Origin: RGIG5612 sp045546255
GTDB lineage: Bacteria > Bacillota > Clostridia > Lachnospirales > Lachnospiraceae
NCBI GenBank assembly: GCA_045546255.1
Contig: JAZQCK010000071.1
Location: 1-64,000, forward strand
Reading direction: 5' to 3'
DNA: 64,000 nucleotides
The notes beneath the pieces are model-generated. The model saw only the letters and a program-made list of their open reading frames with translations, made no database searches and had not been told where the DNA came from. Numbering within the stretch: position 1 is the first letter of the stretch; each line of letters starts with the position of its first letter. The translations under genes and the position numbers were made by a program. Shown piece by piece: positions 58,674-64,000 of this stretch.

Positions 58674-59975
58674 TTAGAAACCTTCCGGGTCTGCAGTAAG
58701 CCGGAGGCTTTCGCGGAAGCGGTTATATTCCGCTCCGACCCTTCCCATTGTACGGTTGTAGGATGCAATCGCCGCCCCTTGTGAACTTGCGCCCCACTGA
58801 GAAGGGGTCTTTTCGCTATCGAGCGCAACGACGGAATAGACGGTACCCTGTCCATCATTTGTAAGGTCCACCCAGGTAGGAATCAGTTCCAAACCTGTGA
58901 CCTTCACTTTTCCATTATTAAATTTTGAGAAGGTCACATTAAAGATCAGACCATCTTCTGTATATCCGCGGTTATCATCCTCTTCCATTAGATCCGCCCG
59001 TTGGTTCGAAATCTCATTGCCCATAGAATAGAGGCAGAGCATTTTATGACCAGTGCTGCTGGTTAAAGTTTCGTAACGTTCGATCACATGCGGATGTCCG
59101 CCGATGATCACATCAACACCCATTTCACAGAGCCGTTTTGCGATAGCCTGCTGATCTTCATTCGGATCATCCCGGTATTCATCTCCCCAGTGGATATAAA
59201 AAATATTTGCCTCCACGCCAAGCATCTTCATCTGATCCAAATCGCTTTGAACCGAAGAATAGAGTTCCTCAAGGTCACTGTAACAAAAGCTGTTGACCAA
59301 TTCATCTGCTCCATCATATAACGGCAGGCCGTTTAATGATTTCTGCCAATCTGTGATCTCTCGGGTATCATAGGTGTAACAGACAAAGCCAAGTTTGATT
59401 CCATTCACCATTTTGGTAATGATATAGTGCTCATCAGTGCTCTGCCTTGTACCGGTATACTCCATCCCGTTTGCCTTAATTATATCCAAGGTCCGGAGGA
59501 TCCCGTCTTTTCCGGAATCATTCGCATGGTTATTTGCGGTAAGACAGATATCCACTCCCGCAGCTGAAAGTGACGTTACAATATTATCCGGACAATTAAA
59601 GATTGGATAGCTTTTATACCCTTCCTCTTCTCCGGCACATGTCACTTCAAGATTTGCAACCATGATGTCAGGTGCCTGATAATAGGGAGCAACCAGCGCA
59701 AAATCGCGACTGAAATCATAATTGCCGCCACCGATATCTGCTGCCCGGAAGATTGGGGAATGGATCAGAATATCTCCTGTAGACCCTACTGTAACAGACG
59801 ATGCTATTGCAGGTGCTTCAAGACGTGGTTTTACCTCTTTTGGGGTTTCTTTCTTTGGAATCAAAAAAAGTACTGCCGCCACTGCAGCAATGATAATTAC
59901 TAAAATGATCAGGAGGATTCCCGGCCGGAACCCTCCTTTCTTTTTATCAGTTGTTTGATTCTCTCTTCTGCTCAT
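58674..59975 (-). CDS. CapA family protein (poly-gamma-glutamate synthesis type)
   Basis: 433 residues. Short basic N-terminus, one membrane segment (about 17-40, ILLIILVIIIAAVAAVLFLI) and an extracellular metallophosphatase-like CapA domain: GSTGDILIH, VANLEVT, TANNHANDSG, YIHWGDEYRDD and GGHPHVIERYE. Family members take part in capsule or envelope polymer synthesis. I chose the ATG at 59975; a TTG four codons earlier is equally open and neither has a clear ribosome site. Last gene of the operon. Confidence 0.88.
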   Translation of the reverse strand: MSRRENQTTDKKKGGFRPGILLIILVIIIAAVAAVLFLIPKKETPKEVKPRLEAPAIASSVTVGSTGDILIHSPIFRAADIGGGNYDFSRDFALVAPYYQAPDIMVANLEVTCAGEEEGYKSYPIFNCPDNIVTSLSAAGVDICLTANNHANDSGKDGILRTLDIIKANGMEYTGTRQSTDEHYIITKMVNGIKLGFVCYTYDTREITDWQKSLNGLPLYDGADELVNSFCYSDLEELYSSVQSDLDQMKMLGVEANIFYIHWGDEYRDDPNEDQQAIAKRLCEMGVDVIIGGHPHVIERYETLTSSTGHKMLCLYSMGNEISNQRADLMEEDDNRGYTEDGLIFNVTFSKFNNGKVKVTGLELIPTWVDLTNDGQGTVYSVVALDSEKTPSQWGASSQGAAIASYNRTMGRVGAEYNRFRESLRLTADPEGF

Positions 59976-60039
59976 TTCTAAATGCAATTTGATCTCAGCG
60001 TTTTATCATATACTCTGTCTTTCGGAGACATGATCGAAA

Positions 60040-61992
60040 TCAGTCTTCTGCCGTTTTCGTCAACAGATCTGCCAGATAATAGTCCCCATCTTTCACCATG
60101 ATCCAGGTCATATTGGTATCCCAGGTACGGACAGACTCGCCTCCTCTCATGATATCCTGCTTAAAATGGATATCACAGGAGTAACAGTCATCCGAGTATT
60201 TCTTGATATTGCTGACGCTCTGTTCGCTCAGCTGGATGCCGTCATGTTCCTGCATCCAGGAAACGTCTGCTGCCAGAGCATTGTCAGCTGCCGGCGAATT
60301 ATCCAGCATGACTCTGGCCACTGCTTCCTTACCAGCGTCACCAGAGAAGTATAGCGCATATGGTTCAAAAAGACTCATGACGCGTTCCGTCTGTTCCTGT
60401 ACGAAGGCATCATCTGCATCGAAGCCGGCTGTATAGACTTCGCCGATCAACGTGCAGGAAGAAGCTGCTCCGCTTTCATTCACCATGACAACTTCCGGTG
60501 AGGCAAAAATACCTCTGACCGTATATGTATCGACTGTCGGCATTTCGCCGATAAAACCTTCATCCATCAACTTTACAAGCAACTGAATACGGCTGCCGGA
60601 TTCTGAAATAAAGGAGCGCTCAACGGTCTTCCCGTTGATCTGAAGTGAGGCGGAGGATGGAATCTGTGCGAGCAGTTCCCTGACTTTCAAGGAATCGGAA
60701 GCCAGCATCGTCTTCTTCTCTTCCCAGCTGCGTTTTTTTCCATCAGCTGGTCTGGTCAGATAGACCTTCAAAAGATTTTCATCCCCTGAACGAATCATAT
60801 ATACATTTTCATTCTCCGTGCTTTCTGCATTGACTTTCACATAGCGCAGTGTGTTTTCTTCATTCTTTCTTTGCAGAAAACTTGCCACAGTATCTGTTGC
60901 ACCGAAGATGGACGGATCACTGATATCCACTTCCTCATCCGTTACAAGATGCAGCGAATCCAATTCTCCGCTCTGCAGATCTTCAACGATCTCGCTCATC
61001 GCATGTTCCGGAAGGCCTTTTTCGTATCGGTTTAAGAAAGACCAGAGAATCGCCATGGCGACGATCAGGATCAGTACAAAAGCGCCCCACGCAATGAGGA
61101 ACCCTTTTTTAAAGCCTTTCGTAAAGACTTTCTTTTGTTTTTTTGCTTTCCGTTGGGGAACTTGCTTTGCCTTAGGCTTTCGCGCTGCCTGTCTTTGAGC
61201 AGATCTTCGCTCAGCTGCTGCTTTTTCTTGAAGTTCTTCTTCAGAAGCTGCTCTTCTACGAGCGGCCTGCTGCGCTTTACTGCGTTGCTCTGCTCTCCAG
61301 GCCTCATGTTCTTTCTGGCGCCTTCTATATTCTGCACGGCGCGTCTCAAGATCCTGTTCTTCCGTTCGCTTTCTTACCAGAGAGCTCTGTTTCCGGACAG
61401 CTGTTGCTTTCTCATCGCTTTCAGGCTGCGGCTTTCTTCTCTGCTCTGCCTGCCTGCGCTCTGCCCGCTGTTTCTCTGGCGCCTTGCGCTGCTGCCGCAG
61501 TTCTTCATAGAGCTGTTTTTCCCTGCGTTCTTTACGAACCTGCTGCAAGACATTCTGAAGATCTCCTTCCGACATCTGCCGCGGCTTATTTTTCGATTCC
61601 GGCATTTTCTCCCGCTGAGACTTTAGTCTCTGCACACGGGGTTCACTCTGTCTGTCCAAAGATCGCTGTGGAATGGTTTTAATTGGATTCGCCTTCTTTT
61701 CCACTTTTGCGCGTTCTTCGGCGGTACGGCGTTCCTGTTCCATACGGATGCGCTCGGCAGAACGTTTTCGAAGTTCTTCATACTCCTTTAAACTAGTGGA
61801 ACGTTCTCTTTTTGCAGGATTTTTCTGTTCTGAATAGAAGCGCTCAGCGGAAAACTCGTCTAACAGATCCCTTCGTCTGCTGCCGTCTTTCCTCTGTTCA
61901 TGCTCCTGTTCTAAGACCCCTGCTCGCCATGCAGAAGCCGACGCTTCTCTTTTATTAAGCTGTGGATCTCCATGCGGTCGTCTCTGTGCCAT
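60040..61992 (-). CDS. Bitopic membrane protein with long charged cytoplasmic tail, unknown function
   Basis: 650 residues, no recognised family. Residues 1-295 are extremely rich in Arg, Lys, Glu and Gln, with many helix-forming runs (for example EELRKRSAERIRMEQERR), and are probably coiled-coil or disordered. A single membrane helix spans about 298-320. Residues 321-650 form the outside part and seem to hold two or three alpha/beta modules, the last (SVSNIKKYSDDCYSCDIHF to MTWIMVKDGDYYLADLL) resembling an NTF2-like fold. It sits 4 bases after the phosphodiester glycosidase gene. A scaffold for envelope-polymer synthesis is one possibility. Confidence 0.78.
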   Translation of the reverse strand: MAQRRPHGDPQLNKREASASAWRAGVLEQEHEQRKDGSRRRDLLDEFSAERFYSEQKNPAKRERSTSLKEYEELRKRSAERIRMEQERRTAEERAKVEKKANPIKTIPQRSLDRQSEPRVQRLKSQREKMPESKNKPRQMSEGDLQNVLQQVRKERREKQLYEELRQQRKAPEKQRAERRQAEQRRKPQPESDEKATAVRKQSSLVRKRTEEQDLETRRAEYRRRQKEHEAWRAEQRSKAQQAARRRAASEEELQEKAAAERRSAQRQAARKPKAKQVPQRKAKKQKKVFTKGFKKGFLIAWGAFVLILIVAMAILWSFLNRYEKGLPEHAMSEIVEDLQSGELDSLHLVTDEEVDISDPSIFGATDTVASFLQRKNEENTLRYVKVNAESTENENVYMIRSGDENLLKVYLTRPADGKKRSWEEKKTMLASDSLKVRELLAQIPSSASLQINGKTVERSFISESGSRIQLLVKLMDEGFIGEMPTVDTYTVRGIFASPEVVMVNESGAASSCTLIGEVYTAGFDADDAFVQEQTERVMSLFEPYALYFSGDAGKEAVARVMLDNSPAADNALAADVSWMQEHDGIQLSEQSVSNIKKYSDDCYSCDIHFKQDIMRGGESVRTWDTNMTWIMVKDGDYYLADLLTKTAED

Positions 61993-61996
61993 GCGC

Positions 61997-62974
61997 CTAC
62001 CTCACGAGAAATGCGTTTGGTACGATCCTCGGGCCGCTCAAAGCATAAGGTGTATTTAAGAATTTTCCGTTATAGACCATCTGTGTGGAGGAGCCGCCAT
62101 CCAAAGACGCTGCATTGACAGCACCATAATCGCTCATGATCTTGATCATATCAGAAAAAGTTGCTCCGAGGGAATTGGCCTGCCGTCCATCGACGGTGAC
62201 AAAGATGATCGTTCCATCCGCTCTCTGACCAATGGCAGTACGCGGATTTAATCCGCCGCCTGCACCGGAGACTTCCTGTTCATTTCCGTTTACGATAAGG
62301 ACCGGGGCATAGCCGGTCTGTACGCAGACACAGTCTCTCAGTCCCATATCAATGGCTTCCTGCCCCGTAAAGTTTCCAAGGATCATCTTATGATCCTGCG
62401 TAAATCCAATGGATGCGTACGGTGTATTCCGATCGCCAAATAAAAACTCACCTTCTGAAATGACAAAGCCGTCCGGCGTTCCTCCGTTTCCATTACCATT
62501 CGGATCATAGAAGCCGCCTCCGTTGATTCCTGCCACCGCACCATAGCGTTCTGCGATATGGTCGACCGTATCCCCGGCGCTTCCGTCATATGGTCCTTTA
62601 TTTCCAATAAAAATACGGGAAGGATCCTTGATCAGCATGACATCTCCAATATAAGTGGAGCCGGAAATTTCAAAGGTCTCGATATCTGCGCCTTCTGTAT
62701 TTCCACTGCCGCCCACATCGACCAGTGAAGTATCTGTCGCTTCGCTGATTTCTTTGACTGTATTATTATCAACAATCTCCTGGATCCGGTCTTTTGAGAA
62801 ATAGAGATTCGGGATCCAGTACAGTGCACTGGTCTCCCTAAGGGACATTGTCATGATCTCAGCTGCCTTTGTGGATGGGCCTTTCATAACAATCGTCAAC
62901 GCTCCTAAGACAGCGAGGACAAACGTTCCTAGAAAAATACCGATGATAAATAAGACTCTTAAGACATGTTTCAT
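61997..62974 (-). CDS. Phosphodiester glycosidase family protein (NAGPA domain), membrane anchored
   Basis: 325 residues. N-terminal membrane helix (about 5-30) and an extracellular NAGPA-like domain, with GINGGGFYDPNGNGN, RTAIGQRADGTIIFVTVDGRQ and NAASLDGGSSTQMVYNG as family motifs. Related enzymes cleave phosphodiester bonds between sugars, for example in teichoic acid or exopolysaccharide. Its start adjoins the stop of the GT2-GtrA gene. Confidence 0.9.
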   Translation of the reverse strand: MKHVLRVLFIIGIFLGTFVLAVLGALTIVMKGPSTKAAEIMTMSLRETSALYWIPNLYFSKDRIQEIVDNNTVKEISEATDTSLVDVGGSGNTEGADIETFEISGSTYIGDVMLIKDPSRIFIGNKGPYDGSAGDTVDHIAERYGAVAGINGGGFYDPNGNGNGGTPDGFVISEGEFLFGDRNTPYASIGFTQDHKMILGNFTGQEAIDMGLRDCVCVQTGYAPVLIVNGNEQEVSGAGGGLNPRTAIGQRADGTIIFVTVDGRQANSLGATFSDMIKIMSDYGAVNAASLDGGSSTQMVYNGKFLNTPYALSGPRIVPNAFLVR

Positions 62975-64000
62975 TTAGCGCTTATCCTTAAAAACCCATT
63001 TTCTCTGTATTCCGTAACTGAAAACAAACAGACACATATCTACAACGCATTTGATCACAACGTTTAAGAATCCGGTCACATGCAGCAGTCCGTTTGCAAA
63101 AAGGTCAACCAGAAGGAACGAAAGGATCATCTGGCAGATTGCAAGAATAAAATACTTGGTAGCGGTCTTTCTGACATTTGCAGAATCTTTGAAGACCACC
63201 TTCCGGTTGATCGCATAGTTGACGATAGATGAGATTACGCGCGAGGTCAGGGTTGCAATCAAAACCGCGGCGATGTTTAAATTCCAGGAATGATGAATCA
63301 GCGCCCATGCAAGTGAAGATGCTTCCCCGATTGAATCCTTCAGATTCCAAACAGCTCCGCAGATCGCCATCGTGATCCAGTAGACCCCGATATCCACGAC
63401 CCAGGAAGTAATGGAGCTGAGGATGAATTTAAAAAAGTATTTTAAAACGACGACATAGATTTTCGCCGAGTCTTTCAACGGATTGAAATGGGAGGACTCG
63501 TTATCGTCAATATAGATCGTTTCAATCGGAACTTCCAGATATGGAATCTTGCGATTTACGATCTCGATGAGCATATGGGTCTCATACTCATAGCGGTCGC
63601 CCTTCAGCTCAGAAAATGCTTCAAAACATTCCGCAGGGATCACACGAAGACCTGTCTGTGTATCTTTTAATTTGATGCCGCAGGCGAAACGATAGATCAC
63701 ACTGGAAACTTTGTTTCCAAAACGGCTTCTTGGAGGAATATTTTCGCTGTCAAAATCACGGCCTCCGATGATCACCGTACCCGGATGCTTTTTATAGGCA
63801 TCCAGACAATCCTGCATCGACTCCGTTGTATGCTGTCCATCCCCGTCACAAGTGATTCCGACTTCGATATCCGGCCGGTTTTCATGCAGGTAACGAAAGG
63901 CGGTTTTCAGGCCTGCGCCCTTTCCTTTATTCACTTCATGCGTTAAAACAGTAACCTCAGGATATACATTTGCTTCGTCAAAAAAGTGGACATACTCCGG
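62975..64000 (-). CDS. Glycosyltransferase family 2 / GtrA fusion protein (partial, cut by right edge)
   Basis: About 341 residues are present, and the frame is open to the last base. The GT2 domain includes HEVNKGKGAGLKTAF, the metal-binding GITCDGDGQHTTES and GGRDFDSENIPPRSRFGNKV, as in dolichyl/undecaprenyl-phosphate mannosyl- or glucosyltransferases. The C-terminal half is a GtrA-like domain of four membrane helices, linked to flipping of lipid-linked sugars. The N-terminal nucleotide-binding strand is outside the window. It begins the visible part of the envelope operon. Confidence 0.92.
   Translation of the reverse strand, partial: PEYVHFFDEANVYPEVTVLTHEVNKGKGAGLKTAFRYLHENRPDIEVGITCDGDGQHTTESMQDCLDAYKKHPGTVIIGGRDFDSENIPPRSRFGNKVSSVIYRFACGIKLKDTQTGLRVIPAECFEAFSELKGDRYEYETHMLIEIVNRKIPYLEVPIETIYIDDNESSHFNPLKDSAKIYVVVLKYFFKFILSSITSWVVDIGVYWITMAICGAVWNLKDSIGEASSLAWALIHHSWNLNIAAVLIATLTSRVISSIVNYAINRKVVFKDSANVRKTATKYFILAICQMILSFLLVDLFANGLLHVTGFLNVVIKCVVDMCLFVFSYGIQRKWVFKDKR

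Noticed and set aside
1..64000. tRNA, rRNA, prophage or complete insertion sequence.
   Set aside because: No cloverleaf, conserved rRNA segment, integrase or transposase was recognised by reading; this is not a substitute for a dedicated scan.

Overview
The window looks like chromosome from an anaerobic, low-GC Gram-positive bacterium of class Clostridia, probably Lachnospiraceae or a close relative. This rests on gene order (rho-rpmE-yqhQ-prmC; tig-clpP-clpX; a complete S10-spc-alpha ribosomal supercluster followed by ecfA1-ecfA2-ecfT), on a zinc-type S14 and zinc-lid adenylate kinase, on butyrate kinases, indolepyruvate:ferredoxin oxidoreductase and a clostripain-like protease, and on strong purine-rich ribosome binding sites. 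The species cannot be named from sequence alone. No rRNA, tRNA, CRISPR array, phage or complete insertion sequence was seen.

Layout. 1-3.4 kb (minus): prmC (cut by the left edge), yqhQ, rpmE, rho. 3.6-4.7 kb (plus): a DUF4364 protein and engB. 4.9-9.5 kb (minus): tig, clpP, clpX, then a small CobW-type GTPase that appears to start at an AUC codon, and a histidine-rich protein. 9.6-13.0 kb: truA surrounded and invaded by a small palindromic repeat, then a divergent LexA-box-controlled translesion polymerase cassette. 13.1-16.5 kb: FMN reductase, OFA-type MFS transporter and LysR regulator. 16.5-21.1 kb: ECF transporter energising module and a second OFA-type transporter. 21.4-37.5 kb (minus): 28 genes from rpsJ to rplQ, read from a strong promoter with a long leader that ends in a candidate attenuator. 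A hairpin-rich insert separates rpsH from rplF, and an internal promoter lies before rpmJ.

37.7-44.8 kb is an accessory metabolic region: LysR, a small beta-rich protein, a uroporphyrinogen-decarboxylase-family methyltransferase, an acetyltransferase, a MalY-type lyase, butyrate kinase 1, an AEC transporter and a DUF1292 protein. 44.9-51.8 kb holds a C11 protease with an unlisted 58-residue basic glycine-rich protein upstream, an RlmI-like methyltransferase, PutP and a DUF1846 protein. 52-58.5 kb (minus) is a 2-oxoacid fermentation operon: iorA, iorB, a D-2-hydroxyacid dehydrogenase, butyrate kinase 3, a FadR-type GntR regulator and butyrate kinase 2, with a candidate GntR operator just after the promoter. 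58.6-64 kb (minus) is an envelope operon: a GT2-GtrA fusion (cut by the right edge), a phosphodiester glycosidase, a bitopic protein with a 295-residue charged cytoplasmic tail, and a CapA-family protein.

The most unusual points are the apparent AUC start with its histidine-rich partner, the repeat that inserted in frame into truA and supplies a -35 box to an SOS promoter, the structured spc-operon insert, and the three divergent butyrate-kinase-family enzymes, one lacking a conserved arginine.
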